A stretch of DNA of 64,000 nt from Dichotomocladium elegans (taxonomy: Eukaryota; Mucoromycota; Mucoromycetes; Mucorales; Lichtheimiaceae), in NCBI GenBank assembly GCA_025716815.1, contig JAIXMN010000003.1, forward strand, positions 1,426,001-1,490,000, given 5' to 3'. Every line of letters begins with the position of its first letter. Positions within the stretch are counted from its first letter, which is position 1. Positions 12,764 through 24,795 of the stretch are shown here, one piece after another. Made by a program: the position numbers and the translations under genes. The notes beneath the pieces were generated by a model that was not told the origin of the DNA, did no database searches, and worked only from the letters and a program-made list of their open reading frames with translations.

Positions 12764-15140
12764 AATGATAAAGAAAGAACATGAACTATGTAACAACTCA
12801 CTCTACCGCCCTTTTTTATCTTATTTCTCTTGAGCCTGAACGTGTGTAGCTCATCCTAATCCCGCTGGTGGCAAGTAAGTAGCAGGGGAAATTCAGATAA
12901 TTTATTATGGAGTACCTGAAGTTAGAACAGTATTCCTATTTGATGCATACGCAAGTAGAAGTGGGAGGAAAGAACAGTTCGAGTAAAAGATAAAACTTAG
13001 CTGCGGTGAGGAGGGGTATAAACATGTTGGAATTGTTGGAGTTCTTTATGAAAACGGGAATCTTTTGCTGGCTAGATGGTAGCTATGTTTGGACTATGTA
13101 CTTCAATACAGAGTTATGTCATGGATCAGACCTTCTGAGATAGTTGCTTCAAGTGGCTGTGATGCTAGTCTAATACATACTAGTTGTAGTCACAGTTGAA
13201 GGCGAAAGGGTCTTGATGCGTGGATTTACGGTCGCCTGGAGGATGTGGTTGCTGCGGATGCGGTAATTGGCCGTCGGGGTTACGAGAGCAATGGTCTGAT
13301 AGATGCAGTGATCCTAATATTCCCACCCGGACTCTTCTTCTTCCTTCCATTAGGTGGATTCCTCCTTTTTTCTCACTTAAGATACCCATGGTGACGCCCA
13401 GAAGTGTCTGAGTAGGTGCGTGGAATGACTAGTTAGGTGACGTCCCTGCTAGTCCCTCAGCGCATTCTGCGAATTTCGTATAGCACCTTCACCCTTTCAT
13501 GCTTCCATCTTCGTTACACCGTTTCATTCACCCCCTTTTGATTATGTTTCTCCGATTGGATGATGAATCTGATGCCTTATAGCGCTCTATTTATTCTATG
13601 CATTCTGAAAATCGGCCAAGAAACCCTATGTGCTCGAACTCTCATGATCTGACCCATAGTCTCCGTCAGAACTCGCCATGTAATTATTTTCCACTGAGCT
13701 TCTTCGAAACTCGATCGAGGCTTGTATACACTTCGGTCCCTATTCCGATGAAAACTGCAGCAATAGCAACTACGGTTAAAAGAGAGGCTTTGTCGGTTCC
13801 AATGATATCCGCTTGATTTTGGTTGCTGGGTAATCAGTAGAAGTATCACCGGCATCAACAGGTTATAGTTAGCTGTTTAGCTCTGTGAGTTTTGCTGCGA
13901 AAAACTGTTAGTAGAAGGGATACATAAAATGTACAGGAGTTCTTTCGTTATTCCTTCCTTTTCAGTAATTTCAAAAAGTGATGTCGTTTTCGAAAGAGTT
14001 GGCAGAACGGATGATGAGGCCCTAAGCCTATAGATAATCACTAATACTCCTTCTATTACAGCTATAATTTGGATATATGATGGCGAGACTAATACGTCCT
14101 CTGTTATCTTGGGTGTGGGTGTCAACGTTCTTAGCAGCCAGATAAAAGAAAACAGGGTAAATGTTACTGTTATTCCTCATATAGTCTGATGGCTAGTTCG
14201 ATCGCAGTAACCGGTCATACTCCAACTAGTATGCTGCTTGATGTCTTCAGTCGATAGCCCTATATATGCTCACTGCATCGATGCGGGCTGCGATACAACC
14301 TCTGCGATGTATGGGTATACTCATTCATACCGATGGGTCGCTCTTGCACAGCTTCTTGCACCCAGTGAGCCATGGTGTGTGTGATTTCGGCGTTCCTTCG
14401 TTCTATGAACTTCAAAAAGTAATACATTGAGAAGGCGTCGATTGCGAAAAGCAAACGACCTCTGGATACCCATCCCCCTCAGATGTGACGCGTTTACTGA
14501 TGTGCGTGGCAATGCGGGACTGACGGATGTCGTCTTCAATCGATTCTGGACCGTCTTACCCCTTCGTTGCTCACCTGCTGATATTGTTTGGGGCAAATAA
14601 GGTGAAGGTATATTTATTATGCTGAGAATGAAAACGCGACTGGCACCTTGTTTCATGCCGAAAGACTGTGCAACTAGACTGGAGCGTACAGGAGCCTAAA
14701 TTTGTACCGTACGTACATCTTTGGGTTATTAGACAACAGCAACGATTTTTTCGGGCGAGTACCTATTTTCTTCTTCCTCAGGGTAGCTTTCCACATGTCA
14801 CTATCTTTATTCCCCCACCCTACCTGATAAAAGTTTATATCCCACTATTATCTCTAAAAGTCTCATGCTCACAACCAAGAAACTTGTAGAGTCAGGCACA
14901 AGTATTGCGTCAGTCAACCAAATCGGATGGTGATTGCCTTATGGCGGATTAAAGAGAAGAGGAAAAGTAGGGTGCTTACTATATAAGAAATAAAATTTAC
15001 TCGTCAACTTTGTGAATTGCAATACAAGATGCAGGATGGATGACAGAAAAACAAAACGTTCGGTTATGTGTGTATGAATCGATAGTACGTGCAATGGGCT
15101 GCAATGCAAGTGTTGTGGTGTCGATGCAGTAAATAGCAAG
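12764..15140. other. Mostly non-coding, with faint coding traces
   Basis: No complete gene is supported. Two traces are worth noting. On the minus strand at about 13690-13810 a reading after a plausible acceptor gives one hydrophobic helix (LLTVVAIAAVFIGIG) and ends KKLSGK-stop. On the plus str and at about 14040-14600 several frames read coherently but with interruptions (see findings). Otherwise AT-rich spacer. Confidence 0.35.
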
Positions 15141-15833
15141 CTATTTACAAAGTTTACGGGTACGACATGGAACGATTTTACTGCGTCCGTGATGGTGAGT
15201 ATTATCTTTACGAGAGAACATGCTGCTGCTGTAGATACCATGCGGAAGGAATCCGCCATGTGATTTCTGCGATTGTAGCTTGCGTATATTATTGCACTTC
15301 TTTGATTTGGACTGATGACGACGTAGAGCATCCTTGCGCGAAAGACCTGTATGGCAGATACCGCAAGTGAATTTTTGTCCTTTGTGGGCGCTTTTAATGT
15401 GGCGTGTGAGGGATCGTTTGGCCTTGTATTCTTTAGGGCAACGATCACAGCAATAAAGATTCATGCTACCGGTGCTACTAGCGGATGGCGAGGATGAAGT
15501 GGTGGGGCAGAGTTCTGACAGGGTTTGTGGAGTTGAAGTCAGAAGCAGCGAATGCAAAACTGGATGGACAGAATGATATGATGTAGAAACAGGCTGTGTC
15601 ATGTAGAAATAGCTTGAGGATACGAAGGGGAACGACATGGTTTGTTGAAACCAATCCTTCCAGGCTATATTGTATGACGGCGACAATAACGGTGGATAGT
15701 GCGATAAGAGCGTTCGAGGGACTTCCAGCGTCCCTGCAGTACCTCCTCCCGATATCTGCGCAGCCAATGATGCTATGAGAAAGGATGAAGCTGTAGTAAG
15801 CAGAGAAGACGCATTGTTGTAATCGTTATTCAT
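15141..15833 (-). CDS. Two-finger C2H2 zinc-finger protein
   Basis: Single-exon frame of 230 residues, probably a DNA-binding regulator in the nucleus. Residues 1-120 are low-complexity (Ser, Thr, Leu, Tyr-rich). Two adjacent C2H2 fingers follow at about 125-180: C-x2-C in CCDRCPKEY with the His pair in SLTRHIKSAH, then FTCGICHTGL with RKDALRRHQ. The second finger has an unusual second half, ending near SKSKKC. The 50-residue basic tail is His, Lys and Arg-rich. I chose the ATG at 15833 (MNNDYNN) rather than one 63 bases upstream, because the upstream extension looks like 5' leader. Target genes are unknown. Resembles the C2H2 gene at 45.3 kb in layout (low-complexity N-terminus, fingers at the C-terminus). 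Confidence 0.8.
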   Translation of the reverse strand: MNNDYNNASSLLTTASSFLIASLAAQISGGGTAGTLEVPRTLLSHYPPLLSPSYNIAWKDWFQQTMSFPFVSSSYFYMTQPVSTSYHSVHPVLHSLLLTSTPQTLSELCPTTSSSPSASSTGSMNLYCCDRCPKEYKAKRSLTRHIKSAHKGQKFTCGICHTGLSRKDALRRHQSKSKKCNNIRKLQSQKSHGGFLPHGIYSSSMFSRKDNTHHHGRSKIVPCRTRKLCK

Positions 15834-17702
15834 ATCAGAGCAGAGCAGAAGGAAGAAAAGAGAGTGGTGGCGTTCTGATATGCTGAGGTAGATCATTTAT
15901 ATGTAAAACTGGGTGGATCGGTCAGTTGGCGGAACCCGCGAACCACAGCTTCTACCAAACTGGGAATTTCTTGTGCTCTAGTGACCAAGCTCACACACGT
16001 GTGGAATACTGTCACTCAGTGGTATCAAGGTCATATATTAGCAGGCAGAAGATAGCTTGCAGACGTATATATACACGTTAACACTTGAGTGACACAGCGT
16101 ATGCCAAGCTGTCTGTTACGTTTTGTTAGCCTGATTTGTGGCCTGCCACGTTAATAAATTGGAGCAGAAATATCTTCATTCGATTGCTTCGATGCACATG
16201 TGCAGCCACGCTTAGGATTGATAAGCTGTCAGTCTGCTATGTGCATCCCTCATTCTTGGTTTAGCTTTCAATGGGACCCAAATTAACGCGAACCGCAAGA
16301 ACAGTATCCGTAATTGCAAACAACAATGGGCAGAAATGATGTTGTTGTGCAACGTTAGGGTGTTGTTGGTGTCATTTTTAACCTATAGACACCCATAGGA
16401 AAGTAACAACGCATCCTACAATAGGTGGGTTGGCAAAAACGCGCACCTACAACTGCTGAGGAAGAACCAATCAGGCTATACTTCAATGACAGTAAGCTAG
16501 GAGGAGTGGTGCTGGAGAAGAAAGGAGGAAAGCCTTGTGGACAATATTGGTGTGGGTTTTTCTTTCTTCTCATTGGACGCGTCGCTCGGGGGATTTCCTT
16601 TCAAGTGCTCAGGTGATACGGTCAGGTGATGGACAGCTGCGCTTCAACTCTTTTAGGATGCACTCAAATACCGTATGTGCTCCTCTATCACGAAGCACAC
16701 ACTTGCTGACGTTAGAGAATGTTGACGCAATCGTAAGGATCATCCTCGTACTTGAATACTTATGTACGAGAATGATAGGATGAGTGGAATTGTGTAAGCA
16801 ACGTATTGTTAGTTCACCTTGCTTTTTTCCGAGAGCCACATAGTGTGCCACCAAAACGCTTTCCGGAGAAGAAAGGTATATTTATGTCAACCTACAATAC
16901 TATAAGGTTGACCAATGCCATATGGACAAAGTATATCTTGGTTCTTCCTTCGGTGCAAGAGTGGAGGGAGCAATGGGGAAACAGTCATTACTACGACCAT
17001 TATGACGGAACCAATTTCTCTAGTTCTGTCACTCCAATCACTTTTCTATCGCATCGGTCTTGATAAGCTACTGTGCAATAGATCAATGGCCAGTTGTAGC
17101 CTTATAGCACTCATCCATGTTCGCATCGATTTGTGGTTATTTTGCGCTAATATCTAAATAAAATGCTGCGAATTGGCACTTTAAATATGATGACTTTATC
17201 GAAGGTAGTTGCTTGCATAGACCATTGGCAGAATTATAGGCTTCCGAAAATCAAACTTGCATGCCTCCCAGTTCAGATGTCGCAGGATGGGCGCAAAGTA
17301 CAGACCTGCACTAACCGAGTCCATCCTGATTTAGAGTTTATGCTTAATCGGTTGGCTTGTGTTTCAATTAGTAGGCACGTCATTACCACCTTTTAGAATC
17401 CTGCGTTGCTCCCTTCTACGTGGACTTATCATTGCAAGATAAGCTACGTACGCAGGTTATGCTTCCTCATCATTACGTATTTCATAGGCTCAGGGCAGCC
17501 ATATTCATCAATAATATGGATCTATCCATTGTTTCCGAATGGAAGAGATTATAAACATAAAAAAAAGGAGCCGATAGAAGAGAGAATGATTTGAGGGACA
17601 TCTTATTTTCGTGACTCGACCAAAGGTCAACGCGTGGGGAGGTTTTTTTAAAGAAAAATAAGGGACCTGCCTTTTTATCTTTTGATGCAACATTAGCATA
17701 AT
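15834..17702. other. Intergenic, no supported gene
   Basis: AT-rich spacer between the C2H2 gene promoter and DAM1. Short frames on both strands have no domain or splice support. Confidence 0.5.
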
Positions 17703-18740
17703 ATGAGCTTTGATTCGTTAGTAGACCCGCTCAATGCGGTGGGCGATCAGTTCGGCATTATGCGCGGACAGATGGAGCAGCTAAATGAGGTCAACGACTC
17801 GCTCATTCGCTTCAACGACGCTTTTGGCGCGTTTCTGTTTGGCATGCAAGCTACCGCAGCATCCCATGAATGGCCAGATGTACGTACGAAGTTTTATTTT
17901 TGGGACATTCGACATAAATGGCCATGCAAATTCCTACAGTATGAGTAACTGTAGCATAAATAAAAACGTTCTAGGCACCACGCAAATCATCGTTTAAGCT
18001 CTTTGATCGCCCAGGTTTGATTTATGATGATGAGCAAGCCCCCCCTTTTTTTCTTTTGTTGCATGAGATCAGTCTGTTAAAAACCACGCAGCAGTGAAAA
18101 CGGCAAGCGCGCCCAATCCAGCGACGTCGACACCACGAGCTGGTCGACATGGAGATTCTTCTGCACCTCAAAAGAAACCATCGTCAGCACGCCGCTTCCT
18201 GGTCAAGGTTGCCGGGGGGGGGAGAGAAAACGTGGACATAATTTCCAGCTTAGGCACTGATAATATCCTGCTTATTAGATCAACCCACGCGTAATCATTG
18301 ACCATCTACCCCTCAAATATCGGGAGCAAACCGTAAGTTGCATCGATATGCTACTTATTACGCGCGATAAGGTCCATTAACGGGCTAAAACAGGAAGCTA
18401 TGAGGAATATGGAAAAGGTTATAAAACGGTTAGGCACAGACCCGGATGGCGTGTAAGTACAGGCATGTCCATGTACACCTGTTTTGGAACACTCATTGGA
18501 AAGTACTATTACGCTCAGGACCCTTCCGAATCTTGCCAAGGAGATCGGTCTACCAAAGCATAGGGTGACGGATTGTCTCAATACACTTGTCCATAGAAAG
18601 GTCGTGGTCAAGCAGAGTCAGAGTGTAAGTCGTCTGCTATTTTTACTTTGGTAGAAGAAGGCTGGACTTCCTGCTAACCCAGCTGAAAGAATCAACCTGC
18701 GCTTTATCGACTAGAGCCTACGCGTTTCCCTTCCCGATAA
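17703..18740 (+). CDS. DAM1: DASH/Dam1 complex subunit DAM1 with C-terminal winged-helix-like segment
   Basis: Outer-kinetochore subunit of the DASH ring that couples kinetochores to microtubules. Seven exons (17703-17879, 17975-18014, 18095-18207, 18279-18332, 18394-18452, 18519-18624, 18690-18740), all in phase, give 199 residues. Residues 1-70 are the Dam1 family core: PLNAVGDQFGIMRGQMEQL, then LIRFNDAFGAFLFGM and EWPDAPRKSSF. A basic Ser/Pro linker follows. Residues about 110-199 contain INPRVIIDHLPLKYREQT, a short helix, and a segment reading like a winged helix-turn-helix (TLPNLAKEIGLPKHRVTDCL, then a strand KVVVKQ and YRLEP). The last acceptor has an alternative seven bases upstream that would change the terminal residues. 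I know no such segment in yeast Dam1. Converges with the bHLH gene, 88 bases apart. Confidence 0.88.
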
Positions 18741-18828
18741 GACATTCATCCCACCAGGGGCTCCCACACACACAAACCTTCTTGTAAATACGATACACAC
18801 GAACAATCTGCCTCTTGCTTTATTGCTA

Positions 18829-19398
18829 TTATTCATCATACTCGTCTGCGGGGATGTTGAGACAAGGATAACTATTGTGGTTACCAACCGAGGCACGCAT
18901 GTGGAGGGCAGCCACCCTGTCCCGCAGCTTGTGGTTGCGTTCCTTGAGATGTTGAATGTAGTCGTACGCTGTGAAAAGGATCTCACTTTTGGAATGCGGA
19001 GCGTTATTTAAACCAGGAATAAGTTCAGACATGTCCCTGAAGGCGGTATTGATCGTGATCCGACGCTTTTGTTCGGAAGCAACGTGGTTCGTACGCCTTT
19101 CTGGGTCTACCGGAAGCCTTTGGCGCTTCTGAGCACGGTATGGTTCTATGGGCTCGTCATCACTGCCAGAAGATGCGGAGGAGAGAGAATAGTCGGACGC
19201 AAAGCGCAGCAGCGACCGTCGCCGTTTTCTGTCATCCGAAAATGCATCGTCATCATCGGTATATGGTATTTGAATGGCATCGCATGGGTGATAGTCTGGT
19301 ATCTTCTCTCAGCAAGTGTGCATGGAAGGACAATAGTTTTGCGTACTACCTGCACAAGGAATGGATTCGTCTTGAGGGATATAGATGGTTGTGTACAT
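18829..19398 (-). CDS. Basic helix-loop-helix transcription factor
   Basis: Two exons (19398-19350 and 19307-18829) encode 175 residues. The N-terminus is acidic, with a run of four Asp, a basic patch KRRRS and a Ser-rich stretch. The bHLH domain is at about residues 88-145: basic region ERRTNHVASEQKRRITINTA, helix 1 AFRDMSELIPGLN, loop NAPHSKS and helix 2 EILFTAYDYIQHLKERN, continuing into a short heptad-like extension. The basic region has the His, Glu and Arg spacing (H-x3-E-x3-R) expected for E-box (CANNTG) binding. The start MYTTIYIP is the only ATG in phase with the acceptor. Target and dimer partner are unknown. Confidence 0.88.
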
Positions 19399-20538
19399 AA
19401 TGCAAGGACATACGAAGCGTGTGTGTATGGAAATCGATCAAGAGCTAAACGTGGGGTTCCGATGCCTATCTATTTATACGATGGAGCTCGAGTTCTCTGG
19501 CATTGCTGGGAAACTCCGGAGGCGCTCTCCCCACCTTCCACCCGACTTTACCCGGGCCGTTACCCCACAAATTCGGTCTGTAGCGCGAGGGCAGTTGCTT
19601 AATCGTCCATAACAGGAGAAATTCATGTCATTTATTCCAAATACGTTTCTTTGTTTGCTTCTCTCGACAAACCAAAGCTGGTGCATAAACCACGCTGATC
19701 TCGCGCTCTGTTCTTCGATATTCGTAAACCAAAACACCATCGCAATCTCATCTGCCCAGTGTGCCAATAGGTGTGGTGGTGGCTTAAAGACGAGATCTCT
19801 GCATTCACGTATGTGGAAAGAGCCTACTTGACAGGGTTCATCAGCTGTTGCACAAGATGAACATTCGTACGTTCAACCAAGCTCGTACACACCCTGCATT
19901 CAGCCCCCCCCCACGCATCCGCGCCATAGAGAGGCATTTCTGCTCCCGAGTACGTACTTTGTTCGTTCTTGCGGTCATCAGTTAAAAGGAATGCAATGAG
20001 TCAATTTGTGCCAGCCACGGATTCGATTCCAACAGAAAACCTCTAGCAGATATAAAGTTCTGTCCGGATTTTCCTGTAGAAGCCATCATCGCTCATCTAC
20101 ACGCAGGAGAATACAAGTGGAGGACGCATTACGTACAAGGTTCGAGATGTAACAACGGACAGTTTACCCGACCGCCTTCCCTTTCCCGCATCTTTCATGT
20201 TCCGACCCAAGAGAGTATGCTTTAAAACTATGTATCTAATTTAATGGGGCGGCGGCTTCGGTGTGTCCGTCATGGTGCGAGCTTCTTTAAGGTTACCTCC
20301 ATAGTTCACTCTCGCCTCAGTATCCTTGCGTTTCAGGACCAGTCAGACGGCGATGGCTTGGGAAGGGGATGCGTATATCTCAAGGAAAACGGATGTCCCT
20401 TTCCCATCTTCTTTCATGTTAAGGATCTCCAAAGCAAGGAATTTCTCAATATCGGAGAAGACATTGAAGTCAAATATGCGAACATCTTTAATTATCCTAA
20501 AAACATGGGTACGTATGCGATGTACTTTTTTCCTGCTG
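19399..20538. other. Intergenic, no supported gene
   Basis: Upstream region of the bHLH gene followed by spacer. Nothing further is supported by domain or splicing evidence. Confidence 0.45.
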
Positions 20539-20889
20539 CTATGGCGTGGTGCTGCTGCCTGTCACACAATCAACAAAGCCATCTTCAAAGGCAGCCGCAC
20601 CATGATCGTCGCAGGTGTAAGCTTTGCATCTTGAATCGTCAATGTGAATCACTGTCCTGGTACCCGGCTGAGCTCCGTCACACATGTATGAGGAAAAGAA
20701 GCCTGTATTGCATATATACGTATAACCGCTATTATTAACGATGACACTAGACGTGCACATATAGAAGCAAACTAGTGATCAACTGTAATTGCCTTCTTCG
20801 TCGCACAGGATTTGACCGATCATGCATCCAAAGATGATGGTAAAAGCAAAGACAGTCTTGTTGAAAGAATAGGATAAAAAGCGAACCAT
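20539..20889 (-). CDS. Putative small secreted cysteine-rich protein, frame interrupted by TGA
   Basis: From the ATG at 20889 the minus strand reads a classic signal peptide: a short basic start (MVRFLSYS), then hydrophobic KTVFAFTIIFGCMIG, then QILCDEEGNYS. An in-frame TGA at 20781-20779 stops it. In the same frame the sequence continues without stop to 20539 with regularly spaced cysteines (GYTYICNTGFF, SYMCDGAQPGT, CKAYTCDDH, FVDCVTG). That looks like one secreted protein of about 115 residues. Either an intron removes the TGA (no GT-AG pair I tried keeps phase), or this is a pseudogene, or the TGA is read through. Function is unknown. Effector-like or chitin-binding proteins have similar spacing, but no family is recognised. 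Confidence 0.4.
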
Positions 20890-21802
20890 TTTTGAAAGCA
20901 GGGAATGTTCAGGATGGCAATCCTTTTATAAATGGGTGGTTTCCGTGGCACCCGAGCGCTGCAGCGTCTTTAAAAAAAAGGAGAACATGTAGTTACCTTG
21001 GATTTTTCTTTCTTTATCGAGCATCAAAGTGCAGCATGTCGATTTCAACTACCAGTGTCATGCAGTCCAAGAAGAGATCCGCATTGCTTGCTAGGTGCAA
21101 GGGAAGGAAGAACGGGGATTTACGCCTTGAAAAGAAAAGCGCAAGTCAGCGTCAGACCAGGGACGAATCGCACTGAAAGATCGACGATGATATATTTCGA
21201 GTTCTCTGGGCCGATCTTTTCATTGAATGTCCTTAGGTGAGGGAATAGCCAAATAGAGGAGTATACGACTCCTTTTGCATCCATGACAAGTTTTCCCAAA
21301 CCGACTTGGTTTTTTTAGAGTCCGGTCGCAACCTGCCAGGCTGACCTGCTCCAGATTTCTTGAGCGGGGGGCGGGGAGGAGACATTATTTCCATTTTGAT
21401 CGATTCAACTAAAGCACGTCATTTCGGCTGAGTCAGACAGAAGCACATGAAGCAATGACAGAGCTTTGCCGGATAGTCTCATCCAGGGTGTGGGTGGGAT
21501 GAGCGACGAGGACAAAGGCCCCGGAGATATTGGGCGTCCAGTAGCGTAAGGGCACGGAGCGCGGAGGACATCATTGGGGGCGATGTGTGTTTATTCCCAA
21601 AATTTCCGAGATGGGCCAGGAACTTGGGGGGAGGGAAGCAGGGACGTTAGAACACCATCAAAAAGCTGGGCGTTGCCGGGCAAGTCAGAGACGATTAGGC
21701 AGCGGACCCTCGTGTTGTGAAACCCAGCCATCGCGGTGTAAAAAACGAGCTGGTCTTTGTTCTCTCCAAATGATCACACTCTTTCACTTCTCTCGTTCCC
21801 AC
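20890..21802. other. Upstream region of PEX11
   Basis: Spacer that becomes GC-richer from about 21340, the likely PEX11 promoter and leader. It includes a TGAGTCA-type site near 21430. No gene is supported. Confidence 0.45.
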
Positions 21803-22682
21803 ATGTCTGTCGACACCGTCAACAAATTCCTCGGCACCACCATCGGTCGAGAAAAAGCTTGTCGTCTCGTCCAGTACTTTGCTCGCTTCTACGCCTTTTA
21901 CCTCCTCCGCGCTGGTGCGCCAAAGGAGGCTATCCAGCGCTGGGTCGACTTGAAAACTCATATCGCCAACGCACGCAAATTCTTCCGTCTCTTCAAGCAG
22001 CTCGAGTTTGCTCAGACAGCCATCAAAAGCCTCAGCATTCAGGATGAGATTGTACGGGCGACGAGCGTCCTTAAGCAAGTTGGCATGTTCGTCTACTATG
22101 GCACCGAAGCTCTTGTGTTGGTACGGGTCCTTATCGTTTTCTGCGGGCCAACGAGCCAAAACCTCACCACTTTCTTCTTTTTTAGGCCAACGCAATCAAC
22201 TTTTACAAGTTCCCCAATGTCAAAAATATTCAACGCCTCGGCTTCAAATCCTGGTTGCTCGCCCTGACCATGTCACTCATCACTGGCGTCTATAAGCACC
22301 GCCAATTGGGGATCCGTGCCACCATGCTGGCCAGGTCTGAAAAGGGAACCGAGCAAGATGTTGTGAAACTCGCAAAGTAGGGATCGATTGAATGATGGAA
22401 GAGGAAAAGGGAAGGTAGAATACTGATACAATGCGGTCGGGAAAAAAGGGAGAAAAAGGCGCTGCGCAAGCAGCTGTTCCAGGATACAGCAGATATCATC
22501 ATCCCCTTGGCCAGTCTGGATATTATCGGTTTTGACGAGGGTATCGTAGGCCTTGCAGGGTAAGTGGTGTTCTTTTCGTCCATTGGAACCACTGTGTGTA
22601 TGTGCTGAAACCATTTTTCTTTTGCAGCATGACGAGTTCATGGCTCGCGCTCACTTCCCAATGGCAGAAGGTTTCTGCATAA
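21803..22682 (+). CDS. PEX11: PEX11, peroxisomal membrane elongation factor
   Basis: Peroxisomal membrane protein that elongates and divides peroxisomes. Four exons (21803-22120, 22186-22376, 22449-22559, 22628-22682) give 224 residues, the family length. The N-terminal amphipathic region reads VNKFLGTTIGREKACRLVQY, then FARFYAFYLL. The middle has KFFRLFKQLEFAQTAIKSLS and VFYYGTEAL-like VGMFVYYGTEALVL. The C-terminal hairpin contains DIIIPLASL, FDEGIVGLAG and the tail TSSWLALTSQWQKVSA. Start: MSVDTVNKFL at 21803 is preferred over an in-frame ATG 33 bases upstream, because it matches the family N-terminus. In exon 2 a TAG overlaps the donor (AAAgtag), so failure to splice would truncate the protein. 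An AATAAA at 22681-22686 overlaps the stop codon. Confidence 0.92.
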
Positions 22683-24795
22683 TAAAGACGATTCCATTCC
22701 TATCCTTCGCATTTCACATTTGTCCGCTTTTTATCCCCATATTCGGCCTGGCACGTGAATCTCGTCTCTGTCACTGCCACGTGAAAACAGAACTGAGATG
22801 AGGCCGGTCCCCAAGATCGAAATGGACATGGGTGGGCCCCTCCAGGGCCCAGCAACGGGGTTCAGTTTGCCTGCTGGGCCTTATTTTTTGGTCAGCAATG
22901 CATACGCGTAGCAATGGATATCCATGGTGGATAGGTTTAGGATCTGATGGGATAATTACGTGCAATAAGGAAAGTATCAAGCGTACGGTATCCCTAATGA
23001 ACGAATGTGGACTTTTGCCACAATTTCCATTGTACCGCAATTCAAGAATGCTTTGCATTTCGGTGTTACCAATCACCTACCATAAAACAATTTCGAGTGG
23101 TTGTGGCAAATACATTCAAACATCCTCCATTTACAAATAAAGGGCCTTAGACATAAACCTGCGCAAAATTCACATCGGATGGGTCAAACGTTGCCCGAAG
23201 AGCGCATGTCCTATTTCTTCAATCCCTCCCCACACTGCGTTCTTGTACAATAAAATTGCAGTGTTCATGGACTGACTATCTGTTGAGCATACGTATTACG
23301 TACATCCATTCTCTCTATTAGGGTTAAATGCAGTGTAGCTGAACAATCAACGCCATATTTTTTTTCTCTTGGACACAAGGTACAGTATTCTCAGAACGCA
23401 GTCTTGCGGCACCTCATGCACATGTGCATGGGAGAGTGGGTGCTCGTATCTCAATCATTACTCGTACGCCTTATGTCTGCTTTGTCCAATTTTATGGATG
23501 TGTAGACAAAGACCGCCTTAGCAAGAGTGCGCACGCCGCCCTTTTATAGGACAGGGGGGCCTAATAGAAAATACCATAAGCTAACGAGTCGTAGCACAGT
23601 GTGAGGGCCTCACGGTCCGGAGATTGGTACTTGAAAGCGAGACCTTGTGTGTAAAAGTTTATGATTCGACTGTCAGCAGTAGAGAAAAATCATTACACGT
23701 ATGTGCGCTTCACTGCTGCTAAAACATATCTGTTCTTTTGGCACTTTGCAGCCCTCGATGCTTAGACGATAACTGGTCGGTCTTGTCTGGCCTGGCCTGG
23801 CCTGACCTGACCTGGCCTGGCCTGACCTGACCTGGCCTGTCTGGATAGTCGTCATTTCGGCATACCTCGGACCTTGATGCCGAAAATAGCTCCTACGCCG
23901 GAACCGCATCGAGCAGTCGAGACCGATGGATGCGATGCGCATTTTCAGAGCGTCATTAATCTCGCTTCTCTTTTTTCTTTTTCTTTAAACAAGAACAGTA
24001 TGTCGAACGAACAATCTTGTTCTGGAACCGAGATTCCTCAAAACACCCTCCTCCTATTCTCTGCGGGTGAAAAAAAAGTACGCACTTCAGCTATCCAGGT
24101 ATCATCTTCTTTCCAGATCAGTCCAAAATAGCCGTTTCCTCATGTCTCGACAGATGGCATACCACGTCTGAGAGAAAAGGGGACATTCACCTCCGCCAGA
24201 GTGTGAGATAGATATGGGGAAAAATATAGGCTGGTTAGGATCATGCCTATAGTGAGCAATATTGATTATTCGTAAAAAAAAAGAAGGGGGTGCCTTCGTA
24301 GTTGCCTAAAGCCCAACCGGAAGAGGTCGATACCGCCATTGAGGGAGTAGCCACTGACATACACTTCGTGATCTTCTTAGCCGTAGACAGATCTATTTTC
24401 TTTTTCTGCTGAGTGTACATAGCCGCAGATCACGGGACCCTGTCACGAAGCAGAGCCTGGTATGAACGGATCCAATTGTCTGAGGAGAGCCAGTTTTGAA
24501 ATAGATAAGAGTCTAATAAATATTCTTATATAGACGAAGCTTTCGATAGTCAGGAGGGATTGCACTGAACGCAGACAGTTTTTAAATCATATAAGCTCCT
24601 TGAAAACAAAAATATCAATGTCGTTTGCACGCCTTATTTAGAAGGGAACATGGACGCAAAAGCACTCAGCGCACAATCAATGATCCTTACCCCCATGTGG
24701 ACAATCAGACTCAAGCTCTCGTATTTAAGTAAGCCACGTTCCCAAAATGATCTTGGCTCTGCATTTCACCAACAATCATCACAAGAGAGTTACAA
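22683..24795. other. Intergenic, contains a short minisatellite
   Basis: About 2.1 kb with no supported gene. It holds the CCTGG/CCTGA repeat listed separately and, at its right end, the leader of the MFS gene. Short frames lack domains. Confidence 0.5.
23786..23842. repeat. Pentamer minisatellite CCTGG/CCTGA
   Basis: About eleven tandem five-base units, CCTGG or CCTGA, in alternating blocks. Non-coding position. The opposite strand happens to read as a Gly-Gln-Ala-Arg repeat, which I take to be accidental. Confidence 0.8.

Noticed and set aside
13180..13411. Overlapping open frames on both strands near 13.3 kb
   Set aside because: Both are short, Pro/Gln- or Gly/Arg-rich, and neither has exon partners.
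19069..19602. 177-codon plus-strand open frame
   Set aside because: Shadow of the bHLH gene on the opposite strand.
20005..20040. tRNA B-box-like GATTCGATTCC
   Set aside because: No pairing T-stem, no A-box or acceptor stem at the expected distance.
23673..23942. Minus-strand frame with Gly-Gln-Ala-Arg repeats
   Set aside because: Produced by the CCTGG/CCTGA minisatellite; no start context or flanking coding signal.
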